DNA of 64,000 bases from Alteromonas sp. RKMC-009 (lineage in GTDB: Bacteria > Pseudomonadota > Gammaproteobacteria > Enterobacterales > Alteromonadaceae), in NCBI RefSeq assembly GCF_003584565.2, contig NZ_CP031010.1, forward strand, positions 4,092,001-4,156,000. Reading direction: 5' to 3'. Below the pieces are notes generated by a model. The model saw only the letters and a list, made by a program, of their open reading frames with translations. It had not been told where the DNA came from and made no database searches. A program made the translations under genes and the position numbers. Each line of letters begins with the position of its first letter. Position 1 is the stretch's first letter. Below are positions 8,609-21,777 of the stretch, one piece after another.

Positions 8609-9793
8609 TTACTTGATGATTTTAGCTACAACACCAGCACCTACTGTACGACCACCTTCACGGATTGCGAAGCGCAGACCTTCTTCCATCGCGATCGGAG
8701 CGATCAGGTCAACGACGAATTTCAGGTTGTCACCAGGCATTACCATTTCTACGCCTTCTGGCAGCTCAACAGCACCAGTTACGTCAGTTGTACGGAAGTA
8801 GAACTGTGGACGGTAACCTTTGAAGAATGGAGTGTGACGACCGCCTTCATCTTTAGACAGTACGTATACTTCCGCTTCAAACTGAGTGTGAGGAGTGATT
8901 GAACCAGGCTTAGCCAGTACCTGACCACGCTCAACGTCATCACGCTTAGTACCACGCAGCAGAACACCAACGTTCTCACCTGCACGACCTTCGTCAAGCA
9001 GCTTACGGAACATTTCAACACCGGTACAAGTAGTTTTGGTTGTATCTCTGATACCAACGATTTCTACTTCTTCACCAACTTTAACGATACCTTGCTCAAC
9101 ACGACCAGTTACAACAGTACCACGGCCTGAGATTGAGAATACGTCTTCGATTGGCAGGATGAACGGCTTGTCGATAGCACGCTCTGGCTCTGGAATGTAA
9201 GAATCCAGTGCTTCACCCAGTTCGATGATTTTCTTTTCCCACTCTGCGTCGCCTTCAAGGGCTTTCAGAGCAGAACCTTTGATTACTGGCAGATCGTCAC
9301 CAGGGAATTCGTATTCAGTCAGAAGTTCACGCACTTCCATCTCAACCAGTTCCAGCAGCTCTTCATCATCAACCATGTCACATTTGTTCATGAATACGAT
9401 GATGTAAGGGATACCAACCTGACGACCCAGCAGGATGTGCTCACGAGTCTGTGGCATAGGACCATCAGTCGCAGCAACTACCAGGATACCGCCGTCCATC
9501 TGAGCAGCACCAGTGATCATGTTTTTAACGTAATCGGCGTGTCCAGGACAGTCTACGTGCGCGTAGTGGCGGGTAGGCGTGTCATATTCTACGTGTGAAG
9601 TAGAGATGGTGATACCACGAGCTTTTTCTTCAGGCGCGTTATCGATTTGATCGAAAGCCTGAGCAGAACCGCCGTAAGTCTTAGACAGTACAGTAGTGAT
9701 TGCTGCGGTCAGAGTGGTTTTACCGTGGTCAACGTGGCCGATTGTACCCACGTTTACGTGGGGTTTCGTACGTTCAAACTTTTCTTTTGCCAT
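8609..9793 (-). CDS. tuf: Elongation factor Tu
   Basis: A 394-residue GTPase that brings aminoacyl-tRNA to the ribosome. Visible GTP motifs are GHVDHGKTT (P-loop), DCPGHADY and NKCD, followed by domains II and III ending in [11 protein letters not shown]. Last gene of the rpsL-rpsG-fusA-tuf operon, 63 bases after fusA, and followed by a strong terminator. Many Gammaproteobacteria carry two tuf copies; only this one is in the window. Confidence 0.99.
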   Translation of the reverse strand: MAKEKFERTKPHVNVGTIGHVDHGKTTLTAAITTVLSKTYGGSAQAFDQIDNAPEEKARGITISTSHVEYDTPTRHYAHVDCPGHADYVKNMITGAAQMDGGILVVAATDGPMPQTREHILLGRQVGIPYIIVFMNKCDMVDDEELLELVEMEVRELLTEYEFPGDDLPVIKGSALKALEGDAEWEKKIIELGEALDSYIPEPERAIDKPFILPIEDVFSISGRGTVVTGRVEQGIVKVGEEVEIVGIRDTTKTTCTGVEMFRKLLDEGRAGENVGVLLRGTKRDDVERGQVLAKPGSITPHTQFEAEVYVLSKDEGGRHTPFFKGYRPQFYFRTTDVTGAVELPEGVEMVMPGDNLKFVVDLIAPIAMEEGLRFAIREGGRTVGAGVVAKIIK

Positions 9794-9856
9794 TTTTCTC
9801 GTTTCCTAAGTTAAAAGTCCGACCCAATACAGACCGGACCGAACCTTCATTAAGAT

Positions 9857-11959
9857 TTAGTTTCTTGATTCGATAATCGCTTTTGCAACATTGCTAGGCG
9901 CTTCAGAGTAATTGAAGAACTCCATAGAGTATGACGCACGACCCTGCGTTTGTGAACGCAAGTCAGTCGCATACCCAAACATTTCTGAAAGCGGTACTTT
10001 CGCGCGAACAATCTTGATCCCGCCTACACCGTCTTCCATACCTTCGATCATGCCGCGACGACGATTCAGATCGCCTACAACATCACCCATCCAATCTTCT
10101 GGAGTTGTTACTTCAACTTTCATAGTGGGTTCGAGCAATACTGGATTTGCCTCAGCACAACCTTTCTTGAAACCCATAGAGCCGGCGATCTTAAACGCCA
10201 TTTCAGAAGAGTCAACATCATGATATGAACCGTCGAACAGTGTAACCTTTACATCGAGTACAGGATACCCTGCCAGCACACCATTTTGCAGCTGCTCCTG
10301 AATTCCTTTGTCTACCGCAGGAATGAATTCTTTAGGTACAACACCGCCAACGATTTCGTTCACGAATTCGTAGCCTGCACCTTCTTCCTGTGGCTCGATA
10401 CGTAGCCAGACGTGACCAAATTGTCCACGTCCGCCTGACTGACGGACAAACTTTCCTTCCGCTTCGACCTTGCTGCGAATAGTCTCACGATAAGCAACCT
10501 GTGGTTTACCTACGTTACATTCAACCTTAAATTCGCGCTTCATACGGTCGACAATAATATCGAGGTGCAGTTCACCCATACCGGAAATGATTGTTTGTCC
10601 GGTTTCGTCATCAGTATGTACTTTAAACGACGGGTCTTCTGCAGCCAGTTTACCCAGAGCAAGACCCATTTTTTCCTGGTCTGCCTGAGATTTTGGCTCT
10701 ACGGCGATGGAGATTACCGGATCAGGGAATTCCATACGCTCAAGTGTAATAACATGATTCGGATCACACAAGGTGTCACCAGTGGTCACGTCTTTCAGTC
10801 CGATAGCAGCGGCAATGTCGCCGGCACGAACTTCTTTTAATTCTTCGCGGTCTTTAGCGTGCATCTGCACGATACGACCAAAACGCTCACGTTTTTGCTT
10901 CACGGGGTTATAGACGGTATCGCCTGTGTTAACTACGCCGGAATAGCAACGGAAGAACGTGAGTGTACCCACGAACGGGTCTGTGGCAATTTTAAATGCC
11001 AGAGCAGAAAACGGTTCGCTGTCGTCAGCATGGCGCTCTGCTTCAGTTTCTTCGCCGTCGTCTAACACACCTTTAATAGAAGGAATGTCGACCGGTGCAG
11101 GCAAATACTCAACTACGGCATCCAGCACAGCCTGAACACCTTTGTTCTTAAATGCGCTACCACAAGTTGCCAGAACAATTTCGTTGTTCAGTACACGGGT
11201 ACGCAGACCCTGACGGATTTCCTCTTCGGTCAGCTCTTCGCCTTCCAGGTACTTTTCCATCAGCTCTTCGGAAGCCTCTGCAGCCGCTTCGATCATCTCG
11301 GTGCGGTATTTTTCTGCTTTAGCAACCAGTTCAGCCGGAATGTCTTCATAGGTAAAAGTCATACCCATGTCTTCTGCATTCCAGTTGATGGCTTTCATCT
11401 TGATTAAATCGATGACGCCACGGAATTCTTCCTCTGCACCAATATTCAGTTGAATAGGTACACAGGTTGCGCCCAAACGTTTGCGGATCTGACCCACAAC
11501 ACGTTCAAAATCGGCACCGGCACGGTCCATCTTATTGACGAAAACCATGCGCGGTACACGATATTTATCAGCCTGACGCCAGACTGTTTCTGATTGAGGC
11601 TCCACCCCGGAAGACCCACAAAATACAACCACCGCACCATCAAGTACACGCAGAGAACGTTCAACTTCAATGGTGAAGTCAACGTGTCCCGGCGTATCAA
11701 TGATGTTGATACGGTGTTGATCGTACTGCTGCTGCATTCCAGACCAGAAGCACGTGGTAGCAGCAGAAGTGATCGTGATGCCACGCTCCTGCTCCTGCTC
11801 CATCCAGTCCATGGTGGCTGCGCCATCATGCACTTCGCCGATTTTGTGTGATAACCCTGTATAGAACAGGACACGCTCAGTAGTGGTGGTTTTACCCGCA
11901 TCTACGTGAGCGACAATACCAATATTACGATAACGTTCAATTGGGGTCTTACGAGGCAT
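9857..11959 (-). CDS. fusA: Elongation factor G
   Basis: A 700-residue translocation GTPase, acting on the ribosome after peptide transfer and, with RRF, in recycling. The motifs [21 protein letters not shown] and NKMDR mark the G domain; the HxD-containing domain IV segment [11 protein letters not shown] is intact. Length matches E. coli EF-G (704). It lies 25 bases after rpsG in the str operon. No changes at well-known fusidic acid positions were assessed. Confidence 0.99.
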   Translation of the reverse strand: MPRKTPIERYRNIGIVAHVDAGKTTTTERVLFYTGLSHKIGEVHDGAATMDWMEQEQERGITITSAATTCFWSGMQQQYDQHRINIIDTPGHVDFTIEVERSLRVLDGAVVVFCGSSGVEPQSETVWRQADKYRVPRMVFVNKMDRAGADFERVVGQIRKRLGATCVPIQLNIGAEEEFRGVIDLIKMKAINWNAEDMGMTFTYEDIPAELVAKAEKYRTEMIEAAAEASEELMEKYLEGEELTEEEIRQGLRTRVLNNEIVLATCGSAFKNKGVQAVLDAVVEYLPAPVDIPSIKGVLDDGEETEAERHADDSEPFSALAFKIATDPFVGTLTFFRCYSGVVNTGDTVYNPVKQKRERFGRIVQMHAKDREELKEVRAGDIAAAIGLKDVTTGDTLCDPNHVITLERMEFPDPVISIAVEPKSQADQEKMGLALGKLAAEDPSFKVHTDDETGQTIISGMGELHLDIIVDRMKREFKVECNVGKPQVAYRETIRSKVEAEGKFVRQSGGRGQFGHVWLRIEPQEEGAGYEFVNEIVGGVVPKEFIPAVDKGIQEQLQNGVLAGYPVLDVKVTLFDGSYHDVDSSEMAFKIAGSMGFKKGCAEANPVLLEPTMKVEVTTPEDWMGDVVGDLNRRRGMIEGMEDGVGGIKIVRAKVPLSEMFGYATDLRSQTQGRASYSMEFFNYSEAPSNVAKAIIESRN

Positions 11960-11984
11960 ACGTCTCTCTCAGTTTAAACGTTGA

Positions 11985-12455
11985 TTACCAACGGTAATGT
12001 GCGAACGCTTTGTTCGCTTCGGCCATACGGTGAACGTCTTCACGTTTCTTAACCGCAGAACCTTTGTTGTCTGCTGCATCTAACATTTCAGCTGCAAGGC
12101 GTTGTGCCATGGACTTTTCGCCACGTTTACGTGCCGCTTCTACCATCCAACGCATACCCAGCGCGTTACGACGAACAGGACGAACTTCTACAGGAACCTG
12201 GTAAGTAGAACCACCCACACGGCGTGATTTAACTTCCACTGTAGGACGGATGTTGTCCAGAGCGTCTTCGAACACGTCTAAGTGTGCTTTGCCGGTTTTT
12301 TCAGCAACAATATCAAGCGCACCGTAAACAATCTTTTCAGCAACTGATTTCTTGCCGTCGAGCATTACGACATTCATGAATTTAGCAAGCAGTTGTGAAC
12401 CAAATTTTGGTTCTGGTAGGATTTTACGTTGACCTACGACTCTTCTTCTTGGCAT
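11985..12455 (-). CDS. rpsG: 30S ribosomal protein S7
   Basis: A 156-residue primary 16S rRNA-binding protein that nucleates the head of the 30S subunit. Family-typical start [20 protein letters not shown] and end FAHYRW. Second gene of the str operon, 77 bases after rpsL. In E. coli S7 represses its own operon by binding the rpsL-rpsG spacer; whether the shorter spacer here folds the same way was not determined. Confidence 0.99.
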   Translation of the reverse strand: MPRRRVVGQRKILPEPKFGSQLLAKFMNVVMLDGKKSVAEKIVYGALDIVAEKTGKAHLDVFEDALDNIRPTVEVKSRRVGGSTYQVPVEVRPVRRNALGMRWMVEAARKRGEKSMAQRLAAEMLDAADNKGSAVKKREDVHRMAEANKAFAHYRW

Positions 12456-12532
12456 TTTACAATTCTCCGTATGAATTCAGGGAAATCCCAAAACTCTGAT
12501 TACTTCAGTTTGGCCTTACTAACGGAGAACCG

Positions 12533-12907
12533 TTAAGATTTAGGCCGCTTCGCACCGTACTTAGAACGGGCTTGACGACGATCGTTAACGCCTGCGCAGT
12601 CCAGAGTACCGCGAACAGTGTGATAACGAACACCTGGTAAGTCTTTAACACGACCACCACGGATAAGAACAACGCTGTGCTCTTGCAGGTTGTGGCCTTC
12701 ACCACCGATGTATGAAGACACTTCGAAACCGTTAGTTAAACGTACACGACATACTTTACGCAGTGCAGAGTTTGGTTTCTTAGGCGTAGTGGTATATACA
12801 CGAGTACATACACCACGACGTTGTGGGCAAGCTTGCAGTGCAGCTACGTTGCTTTTTGCAACTGGCTGACGACGTGGCTTACGCACTAACTGGTTAACTG
12901 TTGCCAT
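12533..12907 (-). CDS. rpsL: 30S ribosomal protein S12
   Basis: A 124-residue protein of the decoding centre. The two segments where streptomycin resistance usually arises, [14 protein letters not shown] and [15 protein letters not shown], carry the ordinary lysines, so the sequence is that of a streptomycin-sensitive allele. First gene of the str operon, preceded by an AGGAG ribosome site and by a leader with a terminator-like hairpin (12937-12955). Confidence 0.99.
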   Translation of the reverse strand: MATVNQLVRKPRRQPVAKSNVAALQACPQRRGVCTRVYTTTPKKPNSALRKVCRVRLTNGFEVSSYIGGEGHNLQEHSVVLIRGGRVKDLPGVRYHTVRGTLDCAGVNDRRQARSKYGAKRPKS

Positions 12908-12930
12908 TAACTAGCTCCTGTTAGTAAAAA

Positions 12931-12955
12931 ATGAAAACCCGATCCATGGTCGGGT
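12931..12955 (-). terminator. Terminator-like hairpin in the rpsL leader (possible attenuator)
   Basis: On the minus strand ACCCGA, a seven-base loop CCATGGA, and TCGGGT form a perfect six-pair stem followed by TTTTCATTTTTT, ending about 23 bases before the rpsL start. This is the structure of an intrinsic terminator placed in the leader of the str operon, downstream of the rpoC terminator. It may act as an attenuator or as a second stop for rpoBC readthrough. Confidence 0.55.
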
Positions 12956-13021
12956 CTGTTAAACGGCTTATTGAATCTGAAGCTTGTTGTAAACGTGCTC
13001 TACATTTACCCGCCCCGAAAA

Positions 13022-13092
13022 CAAAAAAACCGCGGCCCTGTTTCAGTATGTCTTCGCTAAATTAAGCGGACTTACCAGAAATTGGGTCGCGG
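13022..13092 (-). terminator. Extended rho-independent terminator of the rpoBC operon
   Basis: About 63 bases (13030-13092) fold back almost completely: outer stem CCGCGACCC/GGGCCGCGG with one G-U pair, then TTTC/GAAA, GTAAGTC/GACATAC with one mismatch, and an inner CGCT/AGCG stem around an AATTTA-type loop. A run of seven T on the minus strand follows immediately. It begins about 120 bases after the rpoC stop and separates rpoBC from the str operon. It is much longer than a typical terminator stem. Confidence 0.85.
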
Positions 13093-13210
13093 AATTCTAA
13101 TGATCTCATAAGCCAGTGTCAAGGTGTACAAAGGATAACCAGGCGATTATTCACGTTTGCATACCCTGAATGCACTGAACGGCGAAATATCCACCGTTCA
13201 GTGACAAGTC

Positions 13211-16200
13211 TTACTCGTCTGATGCGTCTCCACCACTTACTTCAGCATTTAATGCTTCAGTCAGTGCCTGTTCGGCTTCAGCAGCAGATACAGACATCTC
13301 TTCAATAGCTTCAGCACGTTTCTGCATACGACGCTCGTGGTATGCGAAACCGGTACCGGCAGGGATCAGACGACCAACAATTACGTTTTCTTTCAGACCA
13401 CGTAAATCGTCTTCTTTGCCCTGTACCGCAGCTTCTGTCAGTACGCGTGTAGTTTCCTGGAACGATGCTGCAGAGATGAATGACTCTGTAGACAGTGACG
13501 CCTTAGTAATACCCAGCAACTGTGTTTCATACAGTGCAGGCAGTTTACCGGCTTTTTCCATTTCACGGTTCGCGATCTTAACGTGAGCCACTTCAACCTG
13601 TTCGCCTTCCAGGAACTGAGTATCGCCGGCAGCAGTAATAATACACTTACGCAGCATCTGACGGATTACCACCTCGATGTGCTTATCGTTAATTTTTACA
13701 CCCTGCAGACGGTAAACTTCCTGAACTTCGTTCACGATATAGTTAGAAACCGCACTGATACCACGCAGACGCAGGATATCGTGTGGAGACTCAGGACCAT
13801 CGGCCAGAACTTCACCGCGTTCTACAGATTCACCTTCGAACACGTTCAGCTGACGCCACTTAGGAATCATCTCTTCGTAAGCATCGGCACCGTCTTTCGG
13901 TGTGATAACCAGACGTTTCTTACCTTTGGTTTCTTTACCGAAACCAATGGTACCGGAGATTTCAGCCAGGATTGCAGGTTCTTTCGGCTTACGCGCTTCG
14001 AACAGGTCAGCAACCCGTGGCAGACCACCGGTGATGTCACGTGTTTTCGAGCTTTCCTGCGGGATTCGTGCTAACACGTCACCGGCATGAGCCAGTTTGC
14101 CATCTGCCGCTTCGATAGTGGTGAAGCTTGGCAGACGAATTTCCTGCAGACCAGTCTCTTCGCTTTCCAGGATCAACTTAGGCTCTTTGGCGTTAACCTT
14201 AGCCAGGTCTTTAACTACGATACGGGTCAGACCGGTCAGCTCGTCCTGCTGCATCTCAGTGTTGGAGTCGTCGATATCTGCAAACGAGATCTTAGACGGA
14301 CGCTCAACAATGATTGGGTGACTATGCGGATCCCAGTTCGCAACGATTTCGCCGGCTTCAACAGCAGCACCATCATCAACAGACAGAATCGCACCGTAAG
14401 GTACCTTATAACGCTCTTTTTCACGACCATGGCTGTCGATAACAGTCAGCTCGGTTGAACGAGAAACGATAACCACTTTGTCGTCGGTATTACGAACGAA
14501 CTTAGCGTTATGCATTTTCAGGCTACCTGCAGTTTTAACCTGCACGCTGTTTTCTGCTGATGCTCTTGATGCCGCACCACCGATGTGGAATGTACGCATG
14601 GTAAGCTGTGTACCCGGCTCACCGATTGACTGAGCAGCGATAACACCAACAGATTCACCTTTAGCCACCATGTGACCACGGGCAAGGTCTCGACCGTAAC
14701 ACTTAGCACAAACACCGAAGTCGTTGTCACAAGTGATAACCGAGCGAACCATCATCTGGTCAACAGAATTCTGTTCCAGCATGTCTACCAGCGCTTCGTC
14801 CAGCAGCGTGTTACGTTCAACCAGAACTTCGTCAGTACCCGGCTTGATTACGTCTTCTGCTACCACACGACCCAGTACACGCTCACGCAGCGGCTCTACA
14901 ACGTCACCACCTTCAATCAGTGGTGTCATCTTCACGCCTTCAAACGTGCCACAGTCGTCATTGGTGATAACCAAATCCTGTGCAACATCTACCAGACGAC
15001 GAGTCAGGTAACCGGAGTTCGCAGTTTTCAGTGCCGTATCGGCAAGACCCTTACGCGCACCGTGAGTTGAGATGAAGTACTGTAGTACGTTCAGACCTTC
15101 ACGGAAGTTAGCCGTGATAGGTGTTTCGATGATTGAGCCATCCGGCTTAGCCATCAGACCACGCATACCAGCCAGCTGACGAATCTGTGCGGCACTACCA
15201 CGAGCACCGGAGTCGGCCATCATGTAAACAGAGTTGAATGATGCTTGCTCTTCTTCTTCACCGTCACGGTTAATCACTGTGTCAGTTTTCAGGTTATCCA
15301 TCATCGCACGGGCAACTTTTTCGTTGGCGTTCGACCAGATATCGATAACTTTGTTGTAACGCTCACCGGCTGTTACAAGACCGTTCTGGAACTGTTCCTG
15401 AATTTCGATAACCTCGGCTTCAGCGCCTTCGATGATATCTTTCTTCGCATCAGGAATAACCATATCGTCGATACCTACAGACGCACCCGCGATCATCGCG
15501 TAGTGGAAACCGGTATACATGATTTGGTCAGCTGCAATAACAGTGTCTTTCAGACCCAGCGTACGGTAACACTCGTTAAGCAGTTTAGAGATCTGCTTTT
15601 TACCCATTGCCTGGTTGATGATTTCAAACGGCAGACCCTTAGGCAGGATCAGAGAGAAAATCGCACGGCCAACAGTGGTGTCAGTCAGTGTTACTTTTTC
15701 AGTTTTTGTGCCGTCTTCAGCAATATCATACTCAGTAATACGTACTTTTACGCGTGCGTGCAGTTCTGCCGCATCGGTACGGTACGCTTTTTCAGCTTCG
15801 TGCGGGCTGGTAAATACCATGCCTTCGCCGCGGCCGTTTACTTTGTCACGGGTCAGGTAGTACAGACCCAATACAACGTCCTGTGAAGGTACGATGATTG
15901 GCTCACCGTTCGCAGGAGACAGGATGTTGTTGGTAGACATCATCAGGGCGCGTGCTTCTAACTGTGCTTCGATAGTCAGAGGTACGTGAACCGCCATCTG
16001 GTCACCGTCGAAGTCAGCGTTATATGCCGCACACACCAGTGGGTGTAGTTGAATCGCTTTACCTTCGATCAGGGTAGGTTCGAAAGCCTGGATACCCAAT
16101 CTGTGCAGTGTTGGTGCACGGTTAAGTAACACAGGGTGTTCGCGGATGACTTCATCCAGAACGTCCCATACTTCCGGTGCTTCACGCTCTACCAGCTTCT

Positions 16201-17392
16201 TAGCAGCTTTGATGGTAGTCGCCAGACCACGGCCTTCCAGTTTGCCGTAGATGAATGGCTTGAACAGCTCAAGTGCCATTTTCTTAGGCAGACCACACTG
16301 GTGCAGACGCAGTGTAGGACCAACGGTGATTACAGAACGGCCTGAGTAGTCAACACGCTTACCAAGAAGGTTCTGACGGAAACGACCCTGCTTACCTTTA
16401 ATCATGTCGGCAAGAGATTTCAGAGGACGTTTGTTAGAACCGGTAATTGCACGACCGCGACGACCGTTATCAAGCAGCGCATCTACCGCTTCCTGAAGCA
16501 TACGCTTTTCGTTACGTACGATGATATCCGGCGCAGCCAGATCCAACAGACGCTTCAGACGGTTGTTACGGTTGATAACACGACGATACAGATCGTTCAG
16601 GTCAGAAGTCGCAAAACGACCGCCGTCCAGTGGTACCAGAGGACGCAGGTCCGGTGGCAGAACTGGCAGTACAGTCATGATCATCCACTCTGGCTTGTTG
16701 CCAGACTGCTGGAATGACTCAAGCAGCTTCAGACGCTTGGTGATTTTCTTACGCTTGGTTTCAGAGTTGATTGAAGGCAGCTCTTCACGCATTGCAGCAA
16801 CATCTGCATCTACGTCGAGGACTTTCAACAGATCGAAAACGGCTTCTGCGCCCATTTTCGCTTCGAACTCGTCACCGTGCTCTTCCAGTGCATCCAGATA
16901 TTCTTCTTCGTTCAGAAGCTGGCTGCGCTCTAACGTTGTCATACCAGGTTCGGTAACAACATAAGATTCGAAATACAGTACACGTTCGATATCACGCAGA
17001 GTCATATCCAGCATCAAACCGATACGTGACGGCAGTGATTTCAGGAACCAGATGTGGGCAACCGGGCTGGCCAGTTCGATGTGACCCATACGCTCACGAC
17101 GTACTTTGGTCAGTGTCACTTCAACGCCACACTTCTCACAGATAACACCACGGTGCTTCAGACGCTTATACTTACCACAAAGACATTCGTAGTCTTTTAC
17201 AGGTCCGAAAATACGCGCACAGAACAGACCGTCACGCTCAGGCTTGAACGTACGGTAGTTGATGGTTTCAGGCTTCTTAACTTCACCAAATGACCATGAA
17301 CGGATCATGTCAGGTGATGACAGACCAATTCGAATATTATCGAATTCTTCTGTCTTGTTTTGTTGCTTTAGAAACTTTAATAAGTCTTTCAC
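13211..17392 (-). CDS. rpoC: DNA-directed RNA polymerase subunit beta'
   Basis: A 1393-residue catalytic subunit. The N-terminal zinc site [20 protein letters not shown], the active-site NADFDGD motif that holds the Mg ion, and the second zinc cluster region [15 protein letters not shown] are all present. Length is near the 1407 of E. coli. It follows rpoB after 75 bases, and the pair is closed by the long terminator at 13022-13092. Several long antisense frames across it are shadows. Confidence 0.99.
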   Translation of the reverse strand: MKDLLKFLKQQNKTEEFDNIRIGLSSPDMIRSWSFGEVKKPETINYRTFKPERDGLFCARIFGPVKDYECLCGKYKRLKHRGVICEKCGVEVTLTKVRRERMGHIELASPVAHIWFLKSLPSRIGLMLDMTLRDIERVLYFESYVVTEPGMTTLERSQLLNEEEYLDALEEHGDEFEAKMGAEAVFDLLKVLDVDADVAAMREELPSINSETKRKKITKRLKLLESFQQSGNKPEWMIMTVLPVLPPDLRPLVPLDGGRFATSDLNDLYRRVINRNNRLKRLLDLAAPDIIVRNEKRMLQEAVDALLDNGRRGRAITGSNKRPLKSLADMIKGKQGRFRQNLLGKRVDYSGRSVITVGPTLRLHQCGLPKKMALELFKPFIYGKLEGRGLATTIKAAKKLVEREAPEVWDVLDEVIREHPVLLNRAPTLHRLGIQAFEPTLIEGKAIQLHPLVCAAYNADFDGDQMAVHVPLTIEAQLEARALMMSTNNILSPANGEPIIVPSQDVVLGLYYLTRDKVNGRGEGMVFTSPHEAEKAYRTDAAELHARVKVRITEYDIAEDGTKTEKVTLTDTTVGRAIFSLILPKGLPFEIINQAMGKKQISKLLNECYRTLGLKDTVIAADQIMYTGFHYAMIAGASVGIDDMVIPDAKKDIIEGAEAEVIEIQEQFQNGLVTAGERYNKVIDIWSNANEKVARAMMDNLKTDTVINRDGEEEEQASFNSVYMMADSGARGSAAQIRQLAGMRGLMAKPDGSIIETPITANFREGLNVLQYFISTHGARKGLADTALKTANSGYLTRRLVDVAQDLVITNDDCGTFEGVKMTPLIEGGDVVEPLRERVLGRVVAEDVIKPGTDEVLVERNTLLDEALVDMLEQNSVDQMMVRSVITCDNDFGVCAKCYGRDLARGHMVAKGESVGVIAAQSIGEPGTQLTMRTFHIGGAASRASAENSVQVKTAGSLKMHNAKFVRNTDDKVVIVSRSTELTVIDSHGREKERYKVPYGAILSVDDGAAVEAGEIVANWDPHSHPIIVERPSKISFADIDDSNTEMQQDELTGLTRIVVKDLAKVNAKEPKLILESEETGLQEIRLPSFTTIEAADGKLAHAGDVLARIPQESSKTRDITGGLPRVADLFEARKPKEPAILAEISGTIGFGKETKGKKRLVITPKDGADAYEEMIPKWRQLNVFEGESVERGEVLADGPESPHDILRLRGISAVSNYIVNEVQEVYRLQGVKINDKHIEVVIRQMLRKCIITAAGDTQFLEGEQVEVAHVKIANREMEKAGKLPALYETQLLGITKASLSTESFISAASFQETTRVLTEAAVQGKEDDLRGLKENVIVGRLIPAGTGFAYHERRMQKRAEAIEEMSVSAAEAEQALTEALNAEVSGGDASDE

Positions 17393-17467
17393 ATTACTCT
17401 CCCGGCGGAGTCAGTCTCTATAGCCCGGCGAACCGGGCCATCAAATCATACAATGGCGTTAGCCGTA

Positions 17468-20400
17468 TTACTTTTCTTCCAGCTCGATGTTGATACCGAG
17501 TGAACGAATTTCTTTAAGCAATACGTTGAAGGATTCTGGCATGCCAGGCTCCATTCTGTGATCGCCATCAACAATGTTCTTGTACATTTTGGTACGGCCG
17601 TTAACGTCATCCGACTTAACAGTCAGCATTTCCTGCAGGGTATAAGCAGCACCGTATGCTTCCAGTGCCCACACTTCCATCTCACCGAAGCGCTGACCAC
17701 CGAACTGTGCTTTACCACCCAGAGGCTGCTGTGTAACCAGGCTGTAAGAACCGGTAGAACGGGCGTGCATCTTGTCGTCTACTAAGTGGTTCAGTTTCAG
17801 CATGTACATGTAACCTACCGTTACCGGACGTTCGAATTCGCGACCGGTACGGCCGTCGAACAATTGAATCTGTCCGCTTTCTGGCAGGTCAGCCAGTTTC
17901 AACATTGCTTTAATTTCTGCTTCTTTCGCACCAGAGAATACTGGTGTCGCAACAGGAACACCTTTACGCAGGTTTTCTGCCAGGCGACGTACTTCGTCAT
18001 CGGTGAAGCTGTCGATGTCTACTTCCTGGTGATTCTCACCTAAGGTGTAAACTTCTTTCAGGAACTCACGCAGCTTAGCCAGTTCTTCCTGTTCTTTGAT
18101 CATGCGATCAATCTTCACACCCAGACCGTGAGCCGCCATACCTAAGTGGGTCTCAAGGATCTGACCGATGTTCATACGCGATGGTACACCCAGCGGGTTA
18201 AGTACGATGTCTACCGGCGTACCGTTAACATCGTAAGGCATATCTTCTACAGGGATTACTGTAGAGATAACACCTTTGTTACCGTGACGACCAGCCATCT
18301 TATCACCAGGCTGGATGTGACGTTTAACCGCGAGGTAAACCTTAACAATCTTCAGCACGCCCGGAGCAAGGTCGTCACCCTGGGTGATCTTGCGACGCTT
18401 GTTCTCGAACTTCTTATCGAAATCTGATTTGATTTCAATGTGCTGTTCAGCGATTTGATCCAGTTCGTTCTGTGCATCTTCGTTAGTCAGAGGGATCTCT
18501 AACCATTTTTCACGAGGCATGCTGTCTAACTTCGCTTCATCAACCCCAGCGTTGATCAGCAAGTTACGTGCACGGGCAAAGATACCGTCAGCCAGGATAT
18601 TGAATTCGTCAGACAGGTCTTTCTTAACCTGACGTAACTGCATGTCTTCAATTTCCAGTGCACGCTTATCTTTTTCAACACCGTCACGGGTAAAGACTTG
18701 TACGTCGATAACAGTACCGTGAACAGAGTTAGGTACACGCAGAGACGTGTCTTTAACGTCAGATGCTTTTTCACCGAAGATAGCACGTAGCAGTTTCTCT
18801 TCTGGCGTCAGTTGCGTTTCGCCTTTAGGCGTTACTTTACCAACCAGAATATCGCCGCCTTTCACTTCCGCACCGATGTAAACAACGCCGGATTCATCCA
18901 GCTTGCCCAGTGCAGCTTCACCCACGTTAGGAATATCAGAAGAAATCTCTTCCGGACCCAGCTTGGTGTCACGAGCAATACAGCTCAGTTCCTGAATGTG
19001 GATAGTGGTGAAACGGTCTTCCTGTGCAACACGCTCTGAAATCAGAATCGAGTCTTCGAAGTTGTAACCATTCCACGGCATGAACGCGATACGCATGTTC
19101 TGACCAAGCGCCAGCTCACCCAGGTCTGTAGACGGGCCGTCAGCCAGTACGTCACCGGCAACAATTGGGTCACCAACGTTACAGGTAGGTCTCTGGTTGA
19201 TACAGGTGTTCTGGTTAGAACGGGTGTATTTCGTCAGGTTGTAGATATCAATACCCGCTTCACCCGGAAGCATCTCGTCTTCATCTACTTTGATTACGAT
19301 GCGGCTCGCGTCGACATAATCAACCATACCACCACGTTTAGCAACAACGGTTACACCAGAGTCAACCGCAACGGTTTTCTCCATACCAGTACCAACCAGC
19401 GGCTTATCAGCACGCAGTGTAGGTACTGCCTGACGTTGCATGTTCGCACCCATCAATGCACGGTTAGCGTCATCGTGTTCCAGGAACGGGATAATGCTGG
19501 CAGCAACAGAAACGATCTGTTGAGGCGACACGTCCATGTACTTGATTTCTTCTTTTGGCATCAGCGTGGTTTCACCACGGTGACGTGAAGGGATCAGGTC
19601 ATCAATCAGTGCGCCGTTTTCATCAACAGCAACGTTTGCCTGTGCGATCTTGAACTGACCTTCTTCGATAGCTGACAAGTAATCAATCTCGTCAGACACA
19701 ACGCCGTCAACGATGCGACGGAAAGGTGTTTCAAGGAAACCGAAGTCATTGGTACGGGCAAAGCTCGCTAATGAGTTAATCAGACCGATGTTCGGACCTT
19801 CAGGGGTTTCGATTGGACACAGACGACCGTAGTGAGTCGGGTGTACGTCCCGAACCTCGAAGCCTGCACGTTCACGTGTCAGACCGCCCGGGCCTAATGC
19901 AGAAATACGACGCTTGTGCGTTACTTCTGACAGCGGGTTGTTCTGGTCCATGAACTGAGACAGCTGAGAAGAACCGAAGAACTCTTTAACTGCTGCAGAG
20001 ATAGGCTTCGCGTTGATCAGATCCTGTGGCATTACGTTGTCGAGGTCGCCCAGAGACAGACGCTCTTTAACCGCACGTTCAACACGTACCAGACCTACAC
20101 GGAACTGGTTCTCGGCCATTTCGCCAACAGAACGGATACGACGGTTACCCAGGTGGTCGATATCATCCACTTCGTCCTTACCGTCACGGATAAGGATAAG
20201 TTGCTTCATTACAGAAACGATATCGTCTTTGTCCAGCGTACCGGAACCAACCAGTTCTTCACGACCTAAACGACGGTTGAATTTCATACGGCCAACAGAT
20301 GACAAGTCATAGCGATCTTCAGAGAAGAACAGATTGTCAAACAGCGTTTCAGCAGCATCTTTAGTTGGTGGTTCACCAGGACGCATCATCCGGTAGATTT

Positions 20401-21496
20401 CTACCAGTGCTTCGAGGCGATTTGTTGAGCTGTCGATACGCAGTGTATCTGAGATGTATGAACCGTGATCCAGTTCGTTGATATACAGAGTTTCAAACTC
20501 TTTAACACCGGCCTGGCTTAACTCAGCCATCAATTCCAGTGTTACTTCATCGTTCGCATTAACCAGTACTTCGCCAGTTTCTTCGTTCACGTAAGTACGC
20601 GCGAATACACGACCGATGAGGTATTCTGCAGGTACTTCTAACTCAGTGATACCCGCTTTTTCAAGCGCACGGGTGTGACGTGCAGATACACGACGACCGG
20701 TTTCAACGATGACTTCGCCTTCGTTGTCTTTAATATCAAACTGTGCAGTTTCACCACGCAGACGATCAGGCACAACTTCCATCAGAAGCTTATTGTCCTG
20801 AATGCGGATTTGTACTTTATCGAAGAACAGATCCAGAATTTCTTCTGTCGTCATTTCCAGCGCGCGTAAGATAATCGTTGCAGGCAACTTACGGCGACGG
20901 TCAATACGAACGAACAGGTTATCTTTAGGATCGAATTCAAAGTCTAACCACGAACCACGGTAAGGGATAACACGTGCGTTATACAGTACCTTACCGGAAG
21001 AGTGAGTCTTCCCTTTGTCGTGATCATAGAACACACCGGGTGAACGGTGTAACTGAGAAACGATAACACGCTCAGTACCGTTGATGACGAACGTACCGTT
21101 CTCTGTCATCAATGGAATTTCGCCCATGTACACTTCTTGTTCTTTGATGTCTTTAACCGTACCCGGCGCAGCATCTTTATCGAACAACACTAAACGAAGT
21201 TTTACTCTTAATGGGGCTGAATACGTGACGCCTCGAATTTGACATTCTTTAACATCGAAAACCGGTTCGCCCAGACGATAGCTCACATACTGCAGCTCTG
21301 AACTGCCAGAGTAGCTCTTAATTGGGAAGACAGAACGGAAAGCAGCTTCCAGTCCGTACTGACCATCTGCATCGATTTCAATAAATTTTTTGAATGAATC
21401 TAGCTGAATTGAAAGGAGGTATGGAATTTCCAATACCTGTGGGTGTTTGCCAAAATCCTTACGGATACGTTTCTTTTCGCTATAAGAGTAAACCAT
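17468..21496 (-). CDS. rpoB: DNA-directed RNA polymerase subunit beta
   Basis: A 1342-residue subunit, the same length as E. coli RpoB. The rifampicin-binding segment reads [20 protein letters not shown] followed by [11 protein letters not shown], the ordinary drug-sensitive sequence. The C-terminal region with [20 protein letters not shown] is intact. It is separated from rplL by a 281-base spacer containing an attenuator hairpin, as in other Gammaproteobacteria, which lowers rpoBC expression relative to the ribosomal genes upstream. Confidence 0.99.
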   Translation of the reverse strand: MVYSYSEKKRIRKDFGKHPQVLEIPYLLSIQLDSFKKFIEIDADGQYGLEAAFRSVFPIKSYSGSSELQYVSYRLGEPVFDVKECQIRGVTYSAPLRVKLRLVLFDKDAAPGTVKDIKEQEVYMGEIPLMTENGTFVINGTERVIVSQLHRSPGVFYDHDKGKTHSSGKVLYNARVIPYRGSWLDFEFDPKDNLFVRIDRRRKLPATIILRALEMTTEEILDLFFDKVQIRIQDNKLLMEVVPDRLRGETAQFDIKDNEGEVIVETGRRVSARHTRALEKAGITELEVPAEYLIGRVFARTYVNEETGEVLVNANDEVTLELMAELSQAGVKEFETLYINELDHGSYISDTLRIDSSTNRLEALVEIYRMMRPGEPPTKDAAETLFDNLFFSEDRYDLSSVGRMKFNRRLGREELVGSGTLDKDDIVSVMKQLILIRDGKDEVDDIDHLGNRRIRSVGEMAENQFRVGLVRVERAVKERLSLGDLDNVMPQDLINAKPISAAVKEFFGSSQLSQFMDQNNPLSEVTHKRRISALGPGGLTRERAGFEVRDVHPTHYGRLCPIETPEGPNIGLINSLASFARTNDFGFLETPFRRIVDGVVSDEIDYLSAIEEGQFKIAQANVAVDENGALIDDLIPSRHRGETTLMPKEEIKYMDVSPQQIVSVAASIIPFLEHDDANRALMGANMQRQAVPTLRADKPLVGTGMEKTVAVDSGVTVVAKRGGMVDYVDASRIVIKVDEDEMLPGEAGIDIYNLTKYTRSNQNTCINQRPTCNVGDPIVAGDVLADGPSTDLGELALGQNMRIAFMPWNGYNFEDSILISERVAQEDRFTTIHIQELSCIARDTKLGPEEISSDIPNVGEAALGKLDESGVVYIGAEVKGGDILVGKVTPKGETQLTPEEKLLRAIFGEKASDVKDTSLRVPNSVHGTVIDVQVFTRDGVEKDKRALEIEDMQLRQVKKDLSDEFNILADGIFARARNLLINAGVDEAKLDSMPREKWLEIPLTNEDAQNELDQIAEQHIEIKSDFDKKFENKRRKITQGDDLAPGVLKIVKVYLAVKRHIQPGDKMAGRHGNKGVISTVIPVEDMPYDVNGTPVDIVLNPLGVPSRMNIGQILETHLGMAAHGLGVKIDRMIKEQEELAKLREFLKEVYTLGENHQEVDIDSFTDDEVRRLAENLRKGVPVATPVFSGAKEAEIKAMLKLADLPESGQIQLFDGRTGREFERPVTVGYMYMLKLNHLVDDKMHARSTGSYSLVTQQPLGGKAQFGGQRFGEMEVWALEAYGAAYTLQEMLTVKSDDVNGRTKMYKNIVDGDHRMEPGMPESFNVLLKEIRSLGINIELEEK

Positions 21497-21709
21497 GGGT
21501 TCCTCAGCCTGCTGATTTTTGACCCAACCTGCTGTCTGAACTAGTCAAACAACAAACTTCCACGACCCTTTTTCGGGGTAATTAAATAGCATACACCAAA
21601 ATTTAACCAAATAGTTAGTTAAGACTTTGGTTTTCTGCTCATTTAATTAATTTCCGATATGCTTTTGGTGGATACAGTAAAGGGTTAAAAACTGTACACC
21701 CTACAGCGC

Positions 21710-21744
21710 AAAAAGGCTGGTGGTCAATATTAACCACCAGCCTT
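21710..21744 (-). terminator. rplL-rpoB attenuator
   Basis: AAGGCTGGTGGT and ACCACCAGCCTT form a perfect 12-pair stem with a short AT-rich loop, followed on the minus strand by TTTTTG, 34 bases after the rplL stop. It is a partial terminator in the equivalent E. coli location, reducing RNA polymerase subunit synthesis relative to L7/L12. No second promoter was clearly identified in the remaining spacer before rpoB. Confidence 0.88.
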
Positions 21745-21777
21745 GCCGTTTCAGGCAGGTAATCTAAGCAAATTAGA

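Larger units (their letters stand above)
12908..13210. other. Spacer between rpoC and rpsL
   Basis: 303 bases holding the rpoBC terminator (13022-13092), the terminator-like hairpin of the rpsL leader (12931-12955), and between them the presumed rpsL promoter, for which I could not pick convincing -35 and -10 hexamers. The 118 bases next to rpoC show nothing recognisable. Confidence 0.6.

Noticed and set aside
15245..15886. 213-codon open frame antisense to rpoC (and several others over rpoB, rpoC and aldo/keto reductase genes)
   Set aside because: Long antisense frames arise from codon bias of the highly expressed genes they overlap; the translated sequences show no domain and no ribosome site.
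13211..21496. Resistance mutations in rpoB or rpsL
   Set aside because: The rifampicin segment of RpoB and the streptomycin segments of RpsL read as the ordinary sensitive sequences.
21620..21634. TAAGACTTTGGTTTTC upstream of rpoB, similar to the acs/porin box
   Set aside because: It lacks the second GTC half, so the symmetry is lost, and it has no -10 at the matching distance. Probably chance in an AT-rich spacer.
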